Part shown: in pieces, positions 38,014 to 49,770 of the stretch
Numbering within the stretch: the first letter of the stretch is position 1
Layout of the letters: each line of letters starts with the position of its first letter
Assembly: GCA_949316235.1 (NCBI GenBank)
Contig: OX438758.1
Coordinates: 19,990,694-20,054,693 of the forward strand
Direction: 5' to 3'
Origin: Oegoconia quadripuncta
Taxonomy: Eukaryota > Arthropoda > Insecta > Lepidoptera > Autostichidae
Length of the DNA: 64,000 nucleotides
Program-made: the position numbers and the translations under genes
Notes under the pieces: model-generated
Database searches by the model: none
Told to the model about the DNA's origin: nothing
What the model saw: the letters and a program-made list of their open reading frames with translations, nothing else

Positions 38014-38223
38014 TTATTTAATAAATAAATGTTTCGGACACTTACACCAATCACCTAGTTCCAAACTAAGCAAAGGTTGTACTACAGATACTAGATAACA
38101 AACATAAATATTAATATTAAACATCGATCGAACATCACACAAAAATTTACCCCTCGCGGGATTCGAACCCGTAACCGTTGGTTTCGCTGACATGGTCACT
38201 ATCCACTACACCACCCGATCGTC
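38014..38223 (-). repeat. tRNA-derived SINE, family 2, facing the family 1 copy
   Basis: Reverse-strand copy with the tRNA-like head at about 38223 (GACGATCGGGTGGTGTAGTGG, B box GGTTCGAATCCCGCGAGGGG). Its AT-rich tail abuts the tail of the neighbour at 37778-38012, so the two SINEs lie tail to tail. Confidence 0.85.
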
Positions 38224-39187
38224 ATATACTTACATATCTATTACAACAATAAAATAACATACGACTATATAAACATAATCAGTACGCGTTATATAATATG
38301 TGTAAATGGCATTAGATGAATGAGGATACCAACAAAGCACCACAGCTAGTGGGAATTATTTTCCCAGCAATTTATCAAAACCATAACCAGTGAAGTGATT
38401 ATGCCCCGCAGTTAATTAGTCCCGGACGGTCCGGAGTCCGGGATTATTTCCGCTCGAGGCGCACTCTTGTTTAGGTTGGATATTAATTGGATGGAATATT
38501 GATCAGTGCCTTTATCCAATAGCTAAGCTAACTTTAGTATAATTAATGGATTAAGTATATTAGGAGTAAAATTGTTGGTGGCTGTTCCCAGGTGATTAGA
38601 ATAGGACTGTCGAACTGGGCTTGATACCGCTTCCCAAACTACAGGTATCAAACCGGTACTTTTCATTTGGGTACAGACCTACCTCGCATTATACAATCCT
38701 ATTATATTTTCGATTCATCGAAACTTTCGAGCACTATTCGTGTGGAGACAGAATATATCTACCAAGTTACCAGGCTGTCATAAGTTCAAAGCTATTATGT
38801 CGCCGCGTCACAACAGCGCTGTTAAACTGATTGGACTGCGCCCACGCGATAGAATCTGTACAAAAAGCGAAAACAAAGTTTGTAGACTTGCGTGTCTGTC
38901 TGTCCACCAATCAGTGACAAAGGTCAATGTTAAGTGTGCCATTTATTATTCTATTCGTAATAAGACCACAGCTTTACATTACGGCAGAAATTTGACTGTC
39001 GCTATAAAACTCCTCGGCTAGCACAAGTAGCGCAACTCAAGTGAGAAAGAGCTTATGTAATGAAAGGATTACGCATGTATGTCGCCGTTGAGATAGTGAT
39101 ATGACATCGCACCAATCATCTGAGGCAAATTTTCAATCTTTGAGAATCGACACACTTTGCTGTGTAGCTCTCTATGTCACCTCAATA
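38224..39187. other. Intergenic DNA, no supported gene
   Basis: No recognised coding region or repeat family. Confidence 0.35.
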
Positions 39188-39415
39188 TAAATAAATATTT
39201 CGGACACTTACACCAATCATCTAGTACCAAACAAGCGAAGCTTGTACTATGGATACTAGATAACAGATAAACAGACATAAATAAATATATAAACATCCAT
39301 GACTCGGGAATAAATGTTCGTATTCATCATACAAACAATTACTCCTCGCGAGATTCGAACCCGCAACCGCTGGTTTCGCTGACAGGGTCACTATTCACTA
39401 CTCCAAACGGTCGTC
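39188..39415 (-). repeat. tRNA-derived SINE, family 2
   Basis: Same unit as 38014-38223 and 57722-57955: tail AAATATTTCGGACACTTACACC, body with TACTATGGATACTAGATAAC, and B box GAGATTCGAACCCGCAACCGC. Head ends at about 39415. Confidence 0.85.
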
Positions 39416-39634
39416 AAAATATAAGATGTGCTAGCTCTACTAGAAAGGAAAAGATAAGGATTTGCATAAGCTTTAAAATTCTTGTCGGTATTTACCGGTA
39501 TATCGTACCGGTATACCGGTAGGTCGTCGCCGTAGTGTTTTGCATCAAGATCGTGCGGTACGCTACCGGTACTTTAGGAAGTACCGTGAACTGGTCATAC
39601 CATTACTAAATACATCTCGCATACAATACCATAT

Positions 39635-40057
39635 ATTAGGTCCTTACCTATGAAATTGGCGTTTTGTATGAAGAATTTCATTAAGACTGTTTTCTCCATA
39701 CAAACATTTTTGATTTTTTTTGGGAACGGCAAATCCAAATTTAGCTAAACTTTGTGTGTATTATCGGATAAAATTAAGTTAAGTATAGGCAGCGTTAATT
39801 TTTAAAAGTAACCGCTTTATAAAAGTTTCAGCGAATCTAAGAAATGATTATGGGAAGCACATGAAAAGAGCTCTGTTCTGATTTTTTTATTATGTGATTT
39901 AGCCCAGACATTAAAAAATATTTCATGTGAAACCTTGAAATAATATTACATTTTCCAAATAAAAAACAAATTTGGATATAGCTTTGAAAATCACAGGAAT
40001 GGGTACATATGATTAACGAAGAAAAAAAGTTCAATTTCATGGGTAAAGACCCAATAT
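39635..40057. mobile_element. MITE with ~24-bp terminal inverted repeats, copy 1
   Basis: Begins TATTAGGTCCTTACCTATGAAATTGGCG and ends TTCAATTTCATGGGTAAAGACCCAATA, which is an imperfect inverted repeat. The whole of about 423 bp recurs at 44747-45175. Non-coding. Target duplication not resolved. Confidence 0.85.
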
Positions 40058-41590
40058 TTTATGATGTAATGCAAGCGTTCTATGTACTAAACTAATCAAG
40101 CTATTTAACCCCTATGATTCGTCAGCTACTCTCTATAGATCTGTGTACACACAGTGTCAATAAAAAAAGAATAGAAATGTTTAGTACTTCCTGTTCCACC
40201 CAAGTAATAATAAAAAATGTATTTATTCACCACAAGTAATAACAAAGATAAAAGGTAGTTATGATGTCACCTAAAAGATGTTAAAATCATGTTTGATACA
40301 AATGATTACAAGGTTGATAGGCCATAAAAGAGCTATAAAATTGTTGTCAAAAATATAAGTAATACAAGTAATATTCGTTTTATTATTATAATTTTATTTA
40401 ATGTACATTACATTGAGTCGAAGCACTAGCACTCTGGTGTTTTTTTTTTTATTATTATGCAGCGTTCACCAACAAGATAAGTCCAAATAGGCACTCCCTA
40501 AACTCGAAATCGTAAACTTTGTATTCCTAAACACAAAACCATCTCATATTCAAAATGGTGTTTTGAATATGAGACCTCTATTGTAGCATTTTTTTATTTC
40601 ATTGATGTGTTTTCGGGGTTTGAAGATCCAGGTTTTTTTTACTTTTTGTCTGAATATGTCAGTATGTGATAAAATTACATAATTGCATTTAGCAGTTTAA
40701 TTTAATTTAACAGCCGACGGTCAGTAACGTGTTGTGTGAAAAAGAAATGGCAGATATCAGAATTACTCATATGAGTCTTTGGTGGTGGTTTTATAAAAAA
40801 CAATCTAGTTGAAAATCAACGCGCCGGCACGACTTAAGTAACACAGCACAAAGATGAACTTGGCTCCCTTTATCACAACATCTGCTCCTGAAGTTTTAAG
40901 TACCTAGGTACCTACGTATTGTAAACGTATTCTAGGGAACAGTGTACTTCCTTGCTACTTATAAATTATTACTCCCAAGCAGAAAGATTGTTGAAAGATA
41001 TTCAAATAAAGAATAATCTCTACTCGCGACATAGCTTAACTTCGCCAATAAAAAATGAATAGGAATACAACTGAAAGGAAGAAAATTTATTTACTGTAAG
41101 TAAGCACACTCGGACAATACAAAACAAACTTAACATAGAATATATAACAACCTATAAAACACATAAACAACTTTGAACCACTGTGGCAAAGAGTAGGAGA
41201 ACTATTTCTCAAAGAAATGAGGGTTATTCTTCCGTCCCACCCTGGGAGAGGTTCCAACAAGCCAGCCACTTGTGTTAAGTTACCAATTTCGTATCCCCCT
41301 ATTTCACATTCCGACACAATACATCCGTGTTGTCATTCACACATCAAATAACAATATTCGTAACTGAGTCATTGATATTATGATATTCGCGAGTCCTTTC
41401 ACCCCTCGCTGCGCCCCGTTACTGACGTCTGACGTCACGACAAGCGGCACATTTACATTAAATTATCATCACGTATTGAGAACGCGCAACACTTAGATGT
41501 CACTTGGTACAATTGCAATTGTGTGGCTGGCTACATAATTATTAAGGAACGATATTACAGTCGACTTTAGTATTTATATGGACATATTTT
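40058..41590. other. Intergenic DNA, no supported gene
   Basis: Contains a poly-T run at 40440-40450 and a small inverted repeat TCTCATATTCAAAATG/TGTTTTGAATATGAGAC near 40543-40574. No gene recognised. Confidence 0.4.
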
Positions 41591-41594
41591 GTTT

Positions 41595-42245
41595 TGGAGT
41601 GAGTTTGATGACGACATTGAAAGAAGAGTGAATGCCGGAATTCAGGTGAATGCAGCATATGATGAGCCAGAATGAGTCCATAAAAGCTCGTATGACTGTT
41701 CATGCCGGGGTGCTGGTTTCAACACTGAATGATAGGTATGGCAGAAGAAGAATAAAAGTAGAATTAATTGCGAAGTATGAGTGGGGTGACTTTGAAGAAT
41801 AGAATCAGGAAATGTAATTAGGGAGATAAGTTGTGTGAAAGAAGACGTAGTTACAAAGATTGAACAAGGTATGCTTAGAAGGTTTGGACATGTGGAGAGG
41901 ATGAATGAAAGAGATGTACGCCGAGAATGTGCGATGGTAGTGTTGGTACGGGAAGACCACGGCGAAAGTACTACAATCAAATCGGGGAAGTCTTAAAGAA
42001 AGACGAAGTGAAGAGTTCCCAAAACCGACAACCTTATGAGAGTGAATGAAGCAAAAGAGGTGTGTCAGGACCGTAGCAAGTGGAAGTCTGTGGTCTCTGC
42101 CTACCTCTACGAGTTACAGGCGTGATTTACCGACGAGCTTGTCTGAACAACTTTATGAGAGTCAATGAAACAAAAGAGGTGTGTCAAGATTGTAACAAGT
42201 GGAAGACTATGGTCTCTGTATACCGCGAGTGTGAATGTGTATGTA
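41595..42245 (+). pseudogene. Decayed non-LTR reverse transcriptase C-terminus with internal duplication
   Basis: Frame-broken plus-strand similarity: SVKEDVVTKIEQGML then RFGHVERMNER (about 41838-41910), then GRPRR, LKKDEVKSSQ, and EAKEVCQDRSKWKSVVSAYL (about 42045-42110). The last part is repeated, diverged, at about 42147-42235 (ETKEVCQDCNKWKTMVSVY). The motifs mark the end of a common lepidopteran non-LTR polymerase. Several stops and shifts make it non-functional. Confidence 0.75.
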
Positions 42246-42840
42246 ATACCAACTAAGGTGCGTATTAATGGAATTCAATTATACTGCACTGGGAAAGTAT
42301 AGAGTAGCTTTCTAATTCAAAATTATAACGTAATTGCAAGAAAAACGTATTGATTTCTTCAAAATGGTCATACAAGTGTCAGTATGTAGGTATTTATTTG
42401 TACACATTCCAAGTTAATGATGGAAAACCATAAATACCCACTAATGAGCGTAAATAAATACCTGCATTTAAATATGCGTGCGTAAACAAACCATTCAAAT
42501 TTTAAATACGAAGAGTTACATGATTATTGAGTAATGACAAATGAGGGTGGCAAATTTTATCACGTGTGTCCACATCCGTGTCCAGCAGGGCTAGCATAAC
42601 TTATAGAGGTGACATAGCCACTGGACAAAATTTTCGCAGCAGGCAGTAATTCATTCAGAGGGCTATGCATACATTTTTTTCAATAACGTTAACTAGATAC
42701 AAAATCGTCCTTTTCATTAAATTTAAAGATACTATGAAACAGAAACGTTGCTGAGTGGTTCCGGCAAGTAAAAAGAATAAAACTTAACCAACCCAAAAAA
42801 CAAACTGCCGTGGTGGGTGTCGTAAAAGGTGACTAAGGAC
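42246..42840. other. Intergenic DNA with small repeat scraps
   Basis: No gene. Near 42700-42745 there is a short sense scrap of the RT C-terminus (CGTCCTTTTCATTAAATTTAAAGATACTATGAAACAG), and near 42812-42838 an antisense scrap of the CCCTTAGTCGCC repeat. Confidence 0.4.
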
Positions 42841-42841
42841 A

Positions 42842-43195
42842 AGCCAGAAACTCGACGGGTAGCTCTTTTTAAAAACAACTTTTTATATCACAAAACGGAA
42901 CAATGATATTTCATTATTAATTGTGAAATAGCCTGGCATCCGAACGAGCTGGTTAAGTCCAAGGTTGATTATCATCCTGATATTTTATAGTATGCTTTCT
43001 TAATAAGTTTCTGTTTTATAGAATCTTCAAATATATTGAATGGAAGATTTTGTACATCAATGGGAACCTTATTGAAAAAACGTATGCATAGCCCTCTGAA
43101 TGAATTACTGATTTTGCGGAGTCTGCTGACATGACCTGCAAGTTTATCTTTATTTGCTTGTATATTTAAAAATTTTAAAGAAACTCTACTCTAAA
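42842..43195 (-). repeat. Antisense 3' end of the 24.4-29.3 kb non-LTR family
   Basis: From AGAAACTCGACGGGTAGCTC through TTGTGAAATAGCCTGGCATCCG to GCGGAGTCTGCTGACATGACCTGCAAG, this tracks 24535-24870 of the full-length element in order and orientation, with indels. It is a 5'-truncated, decayed copy. Confidence 0.8.
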
Positions 43196-43335
43196 TTCAT
43201 ATTCTAGTGTTAAGCCTAGGCAGAGAAAATATGAATCTTATTATGACCCTAATATGAATTGCTAATGGGTCCTTTTTACCCGGCAGCAAAGAAGAGATGT
43301 TTTGAGACTTCATGACTACTAAAACTTGACTTTAA

Positions 43336-43405
43336 TGGTGTGTGGATAGTGACCCTGCCAGCGAAACCAACGGTTGCGGGTTCGAATCCCGCGAGAGGTA
43401 AATTA
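43336..43405 (+). repeat. SINE family 2 head fragment
   Basis: GGTGTGTGGATAGTGACC followed by AGCGAAACCAACGGTTGCGG and TTCGAATCCCGCGAGAGG, the tRNA-like head without the body. Confidence 0.7.
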
Positions 43406-43535
43406 TCCTATGTTCAATAGGAAAAAAATTTAAGAAATAACTTGACACTCGAGCGGCTAGTTCCATGCATTCTTCTCGCTGAAGTCATAGGATATTTCAT
43501 AACAGACCTTCAGTACAATTTACCAATAAGTCTTA

Positions 43536-43765
43536 TACTAGCTTTCCGCCCGTGGCTTTGCCTGCGTGGAATAACTTTATCCGAATATAATTTGTTTATC
43601 CCGCGATAACAACACACTTTATCCGGATTAAAAATATCCCATATTTTCATCCAGGGTATGTTCTACCTATCTATTCTATAGCAAATTCCATTTAAATCGG
43701 TTTCTTCGTGAATGAGCATCAAACAAATAAACAAACATTCAAACTTTCGCATTTATAATAACTAG
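43536..43765 (+). repeat. RTE-like 3' repeat, copy 1
   Basis: Runs from CTAGCTTTCCGCCCGTGGCTTTGCC through ATCCAGGGTATGTTCTACC to TTCGCATTTATAATAACTAG. This is the form of a widespread lepidopteran RTE-type tail. A second copy is at about 49595-49770. Confidence 0.65.
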
Positions 43766-43900
43766 ATTTAACAAAGACCAAGTTTTGGATATCGGCAGAA
43801 ACCTTATTGTAAAACCGTCTTACAGATTTACTGACTTTCTGAAGTAGGCTGACATAAATAGATAACTGGTTGTTATTTCTTGTATTAACAATAAATAAAT
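43766..43900 (-). repeat. Antisense RT C-terminal scrap
   Basis: Reads GGATATCGGCAGAAACCTTATTGTAAAACCG, matching the antisense of the NKVP segment at 24766-24795, and ends after TTCTTGTATTAAC. Directly follows the RTE-like tail. Confidence 0.6.
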
Positions 43901-44080
43901 TAAGAAACTGATTATTAAAACTAGGTCACAGTTGAAAGGAAAGGGTAGTGAATTTTCAGCCCCCCCAGCAGAGTAGTTGCTGCCAACGTAGAATGTATTT
44001 AGGTAAGGCAATAATTATTGATAAAATGTTATAATAAATAAATTTAATATTGTAATTAAATCCTAAAAGGATGATTTTTA

Positions 44081-44350
44081 CGACCTGTTTGGTGTAGTGG
44101 TTAGAAACGCTGACTGCTGGTTAGAAAAGGCCGCGGGTTCGAATCCCGCTAGGGGCATATGTTTGTATGATGAATACGGATGTCCGTACACATGTGTGTA
44201 CCCGAGTTATGGATGTTTTTCATAACTATATGTATTTATTTACAAAAAAACATAAATTATTTGCGTAGTACATCAGCCAACACGATATCCATGGCATGGC
44301 TTAGTGTGGAACTAAATGGCACTGTGTGTATGTCCAAGAATTTTTTTTTT
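44081..44350 (+). repeat. tRNA-derived SINE, family 1
   Basis: Same A and B boxes and body as 37778-38012 (GGTGTAGTGGTTAGAAACGC, GTTCGAATCCCGCTAGGGGC, GGAACTAAATGGCACTGTGTGTATGTCC), ending in a T-rich run. Confidence 0.85.
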
Positions 44351-44746
44351 AATGTTATAAAAGAACACAAAGCAAGTAGTAAACAAAAGTGCTTGGCATG
44401 ATTAACATTAAATTAAACGTGTGTATTGTCCTAACAGTGTGTCTATTTTTAGTGAATAAGGTTACATGTTTTTTCATATACACCGATACTCGTACCTTTA
44501 AACTGCAGCCAGAGGATGTTATAAAAATGCGAAGGCCGTCACAAATCGACATACCTACGTCACGAACGTAGGCTATTAGAGTGATTGCTCGCAGTTCAAC
44601 CACAAGGATTGTTTATTCGTTATTTGTTGCTTGAGGTAACTTCAATCTTCAAATTTATTTAAATTAAAGATAAACAACCGATTGGTGGAGTAAGTGACCT
44701 GCCTTCGTATCATCGGTATCATCGTAAATCTCTATTTCGTCCTTTA

Positions 44747-45175
44747 TATTAGGTCCTTACCTATGAAATTGGCGTTTTGTATGAAGAATTTCATTAAGAC
44801 TGTTTTTCTCCATACAAACATATTTGATTTTTTTTTGGGAACATCAAATCCAAATTTAACTAAACTTTGTGTGTATTATCGGATAACATTAAGTTAGGTA
44901 TATAGGCAGCGTTCATTTTTAAAAGTAACCGCTTTATAAAAGTTTCAGCGAATCTAAGCAAAGATTATGGGAAGCACATGAAAAGAGTTCTGTTCAAATT
45001 TTTTTTATTATGTAATTTAGCCCAGAAATAAAAAAAAAAATTCATGTGAAACCTTGAAATCATATTCCATTTTCCAAATAAAAAACAAATTTGGATATAG
45101 CTCTGAAAATCGCAGGAATTGGTACATATGATTAACGAAGAAAAAAAAATCCAATTTCATAGGTAAAGACCCAAT
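44747..45175. mobile_element. MITE with ~24-bp terminal inverted repeats, copy 2
   Basis: Near-identical to 39635-40057 along its whole length in the same orientation, with scattered substitutions and small indels. Ends TATTAGGTCCTTACCTATG and CATAGGTAAAGACCCAATA. Confidence 0.85.
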
Positions 45176-45499
45176 ACTTAAAATAAAATTAGGGGCGCGG
45201 TAGTGCCTACGCCAAGCTTGCGCAAAGCAAACATTACTGCCGTAATTATATTTAAAGAAGCTGCAAGAAGTACACCAAGCGTGTAGTTGCCTACATTCGA
45301 TAATGCTACATACTATGACATAATATTCCATCGCTCTCCATATTTAGTCGAAATACAATGAAGATTCCATCGACCGATGATTGATTTCACCTACTGTATC
45401 TGCTTTATGTTATTGTTATTTGTATCGTATAGATACAAAGAGTAAATAAAATGCTCTGGAATTTAGCTATATCACTATATTGATTAATTCGCTTAAATT

Positions 45500-46015
45500 A
45501 AGTACAGAGCTCTTTTGTGTAGGGGTATATTTTAAGTGATGCAATGGCAGACAGTGTATAGCGAGTGGGGTGTACCTACCGGCCAATACAAGAGTCATGC
45601 GTGAGAAAGTATAATTGGATGTGTGAATGTGTGTGTGCCCAACAGTGTACCTGTACAGTATGTATGCATGTGTGTGGGTAGTAGATTGGTCTGTCGAAGC
45701 ACTAGCATAGACTTTATTTTATTTTAGATGTTCCTATCACCCTTAGACATATTTAGTTATAAGCAGTTAATCGTAAAATTTTAAGACTATTTTAATTAAC
45801 TTACCCAAACTTATTTAAGATACTTTCAAAATTGTTTTTTATACTTAAAATTTCTATGCCTACAGTGTTATAATGTTATCGTACTACATGGATTTGAGTG
45901 TTGTGCTCTTCTGTAATTGGAGTTTATACCAGATAATTTTAGTTTAAACGATTTTGTAAGATGTATGTAATATGTACTCTGTTGGTGAGCCTAAATAAAT
46001 AAATAAATGCTTTAT
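45500..46015 (+). repeat. Non-LTR 3' UTR with (AAAT)n tail
   Basis: Ends ATGTACTCTGTTGGTGAGCCTAAATAAATAAATAAATGC. The same end in reverse is at about 58522-58550 (TTAGGCTCACCAACAGAGTACAT). No RT codons are recognisable in this copy; the left limit is uncertain. Confidence 0.5.
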
Positions 46016-46195
46016 TTAACAACGATCTTCGGTCTACGGCGCCCAAATAAAATAACACAATGAAATAATTCGGGCCATCAACATAGGACGTCGAGTAAAA
46101 TCCATGCCAGTCTAGTAAATGTCAAAGTTCATTCATCCATGGCCTGTTAGAACGGGAATATATGTCAGATTTTGTTTCTGATTTCTCTTGTTAAC

Positions 46196-47160
46196 CGATT
46201 TTGATGAGTATTTTTTTATAGGTTTTATTACCAGGGTGGTACCATAAATTTGGTTAAGAGCTGATCATGCACTATAGAGAATAAAACCGTACCGTGTCGG
46301 TGGTAGGGCATTTTAAATGTCCGCCTGGCTAGCTACCACCACCACAATCTTATCTAAATCTGCCGCCAAGCAGCAATGTTAATAGCATTGTTGTGTTCCG
46401 GTTGTCAGAGATAAGATAGCCAGTCCCCCAAATGTGTTGGGAATTCCAGGGTCAGTACGCTTCCACCTTCGACCTCATCTTCACTTAACATCAGGTGTGA
46501 TTGAGGTCTAGTACAAACCCGTCCTGCATAAAAAAAAAGTACCGAAATCAATTTTGAGAATTTTTGGCGGTTAATATTTTCTGTAAGGCTCTTAAAAATA
46601 AATATACCTTTTATTTTTAAGAGCCTTACAGCTCTTTGATGGTAATTGGATTAACAGTTATAACTTTGGAAACCTTTTGATGAAAAAATACTACATTAAA
46701 GAATAAATAGTTGAATTTCAAATCAGAGCAGCTGATTTCTTTACACGATTTAAAAATTCGTGCCTTAACATATCGGTGACCGACTCACCGACATATTAAG
46801 GCACAAATTTTTAAATCGTGTAAAGAAATCAGCTGCTCTGATTATTGAAATGAATTGATTTGAAATTCAACTATTTATTCTTTAATGTAGTATTTTTTTT
46901 TTCATCAAAAGGTTTCCAAAGACAGATCTGTTAATCTATCCAGCAAACAATGCAATCTTCATTGAGGCTGACATCACCATTAAAGAGCTGTAAGACTCGT
47001 AAAAATAAAAGGTATATATTAACCGCCAAAAATTCTCAAAAATGATTTCGGTACGGTTTTATTTTCTATCTCCGGAGTGCATCATCAGCTCTTAACCAAA
47101 TTTATGGGACCACTCTGATAATAAAACCTAACAAAGAAAAAATAATCATCAAAATCCGTA
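46196..47160. mobile_element. Large foldback element split by a SINE
   Basis: Long palindrome centred near 46787. The right arm (about 46790-47160) is the reverse complement of the left arm (about 46196-46784) once a 245-bp insertion at 46294-46538 is removed. Arms include CGATTTTGATGA, GGTTAAGAGCTGATCATGCAC, AATTTTTGGCGGTTAATAT and TCAGAGCAGCTGATTTCTTTAC. No coding capacity. A diverged single-arm relative lies near 49990-50095. Confidence 0.88.
46294..46538 (+). repeat. SINE family 3 inserted in the foldback element, TSD GTACC
   Basis: GGTGGTAGGGCATTTTAAATGTCC...CTTAACATCAGGTGTGATTGAGG...poly-A. It is flanked by GTACC at 46289-46293 and 46539-46543. The opposite arm of the palindrome keeps the empty site AAACCGTACCGAAATC. 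Related copies: 60719-61142 and 61590-61785. Confidence 0.88.
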
Positions 47161-48209
47161 TTGTTATCTTACTATAAACTCATCCGGTATAAAAGTAGTT
47201 CACACCTTAAACTAATCACAGCTACATGGTATAGAAATACATGGTGGTATAGAATTGTAAAGCCTATTATATTATTTTTTACCAAATTCTTTGACTGTAC
47301 TTTGATGTGGCGAACTGGTGGTCAAAGCAAAACGTTAGCCCGGAAACCCTTTTTTCGTTGCTTCCTTTCATCTCGAACACGTCCCTCCCCAAATACACTA
47401 ACAAGCAAAAAGTTTCTGTTCTATCGTCTATTTTTATATAGGATCGTCTATTGGAAGTTCACAAAATATAAGTCTTGAAAAAAAAAAAGATGAGTACGGC
47501 TGAATGCAGTGTAGACTTCAATAAGGAACGTTCTAAGTACAATTGTGTTTGCTTTATTAGCTACTAGCTTTCCACTATTGCTTCCCATTAAATATACTGC
47601 ATTATTTTAGAGTAAATTGACAATTTGAAACTGAAATTGTCAATAAAATAAAAATATACAAAAAAGAAACGGGCGAAACCAACATACCTACAGCTTATGT
47701 AGACTTAAACAAGGCAGATCGAATCTGTATACTCCCGTCACACAGAGCCACATTTCGTTGAGCATCATGCTGCAACGTCCCGTGAGTGGCTTGTAACACA
47801 TTCTTACAGGCATCAAAGCAGTAAATACCGGTATTTTCCATCTGCGTACCGACATATCTGTACTTAAATATACCGGTATTAAGGTACCTGTACAGTATCC
47901 GTTAGTAGGATTTTCACGCTACAGTAGAAGCGCAATTAAATTACGGGGGTAATCTGTGGTAGTAATCAAATGATACAAGTTTTGGTGGTTTTGTATCCGA
48001 GCTTGACCAGACAATGCAATGTCACCGACAACATTCTGACGTGTGATTGGTTGTCCCATCGCTCGCGCGGCAAATTGACGCTTTCTCATTGGACATCGTA
48101 CCTCGCCAGTTTAAGTGTAATGTACGTACATTCGACGGCACGACGACCGTAAGCGAGTGTTTACTGTCCAGATACATCTATAGGACGTATCTGGACAGGA
48201 CGTATAGGA
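47161..48209. other. Intergenic DNA, no supported gene
   Basis: No recognised coding sequence or repeat. A CCGGTATTTTCC-type run of short CCGGTA words (47828-47880) resembles those near 39485-39570 and 48620-48735. Confidence 0.35.
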
Positions 48210-48452
48210 CGACCTGTTTGGTGTAGTGGTTAGAAACTCTGACTGCTATACCGAAAGGTTGCGGGTTCAAATCCCGCTAGGGGCATATGTTTGTATGATG
48301 AATACACACATGTATTTATTTACAAAAAAAATAAATGTATTTGTGTAGTATATCAACCATCTGGTATCCACAACACAAGCCTATAAGTTGCTTAATGTGG
48401 AACTAGATTGCGTTGTGTGTATGTCCAAGGATATTTATATTTATTTATTATC
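48210..48452 (+). repeat. tRNA-derived SINE, family 1
   Basis: Head CGACCTGTTTGGTGTAGTGG, B box GGTTCAAATCCCGCTAGGGG, body end GTGGAACTAGATTGCGTTGTGTGTATGTCC, then (TTTA)n. Confidence 0.85.
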
Positions 48453-49299
48453 TATAATAGATTTGCATTACTTGTGCGCCATGAGCGTCCATGAGGTATG
48501 TGGACCTCCCGCATCCGCATGACAGGAAAACCCAACCAAGCAGCGTAAATGAATCCAGTGAGACCTGCTTCAAATTGGAAGTCTTCAAGTCGTTATGTGG
48601 CTGCGTGTACCTACATAATACCGGTACCGGGATCTTAAGACGTAAAGCATTACTTAAGTTAAAGAGAATTGTTGGAATAATAGATAGATGGTAATAGACA
48701 TGTACCGGTTCCGAATCGAGAAGAAAATACCGGTATTTCAAGCCCTGCCAGTGGGCGCCTCGCGATAGCGCCATGATAATGCATAAACAGTTCCTACTAA
48801 GTGTTCATAACTTCATTAGCGGCCTTTTTATAGGCATTGATTAGTAGTTTAGGTTGGAGTATGTTAAACTTGACGTATTCGATCAGCGTTCAATTGATGA
48901 TTGGCTACACACATGATGATGGAGCAACATGAAATCACGATAGTAATAAGGCATGAGTTGAACCCTGCGGTTTAAATAGGTACCACTGAATAATATTATA
49001 ATCATCACATCAGCCACAGGACGTCCACTGCTGAATGCTCCTCCATAGATTTCCAGAGCTTGTTGAGAGTTGGAAGTGGCCTGCATCCAGCGATTTCAGC
49101 CAAAGCCAGGAATAACGAGCCCGATCTCGGGGGCTTCAGGCCAGTAACATTGCAGACCATCACTGTACCAAGATGTATAAAAAAAAAACATTTGTAATGG
49201 GGAAGTAATGGGTTGATTCTATTCTACTCTTCCCAAAACCACACGTCCGTATTAATGTAGGCAGGCGGCTTGGCCTGCGTGGAATACCTTTATTTCTTT

Positions 49300-49770
49300 T
49301 TTTTTTTATGGTTAACTGGATACGCATTTGACCACAATCTCACCTGATGGGAAGTGACGATGTGGCCGAAGATGAAGCACGCGATCTTAGTAGATGCCTA
49401 TTCAATTTGCTCTTGAAAATCCCAAGGTTGTAGGATTCAGGAAAGACTGATGCCGGAAGGGAGTTCCATGCCTTGGCTGTTCGCATTATGAATGAAGAAT
49501 CGAACCGAATGTTCGGTATGTTAATTACATACGAGTGGAATCCTTCCCCGCGCCTAATAGTCCGAAGATGAAATGGCGATGGTGGAATAAGATCGCAGAA
49601 ATTTGTTTATCTCGCGGGAACTACACACTTTACCGGGACAAAAAATATCCTATGTCTTAATCCAGGGTATGTTCTATCTATATACCAAATTTCATCCAAA
49701 TGTGTTCACCCATTTCGACGTGATTAAGCAACAAATAAACATCAAAACTTTCTCATTTATAATATTAGTC
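49300..49770. repeat. Composite repeat: antisense lepidopteran unit followed by RTE-like tail
   Basis: From a poly-T run (49295-49308) through CACAATCTCACCTGATGGGAAG and CGGAAGGGAGTTCCATGCCTTGGC to about 49590 is one interspersed unit in reverse (its end recurs at 32940-33010). It is followed by an RTE-type tail, TTATCTCGCGGGAACTACACACTTTACC...TTTCTCATTTATAATATTAG, matching 43590-43765. Confidence 0.6.
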
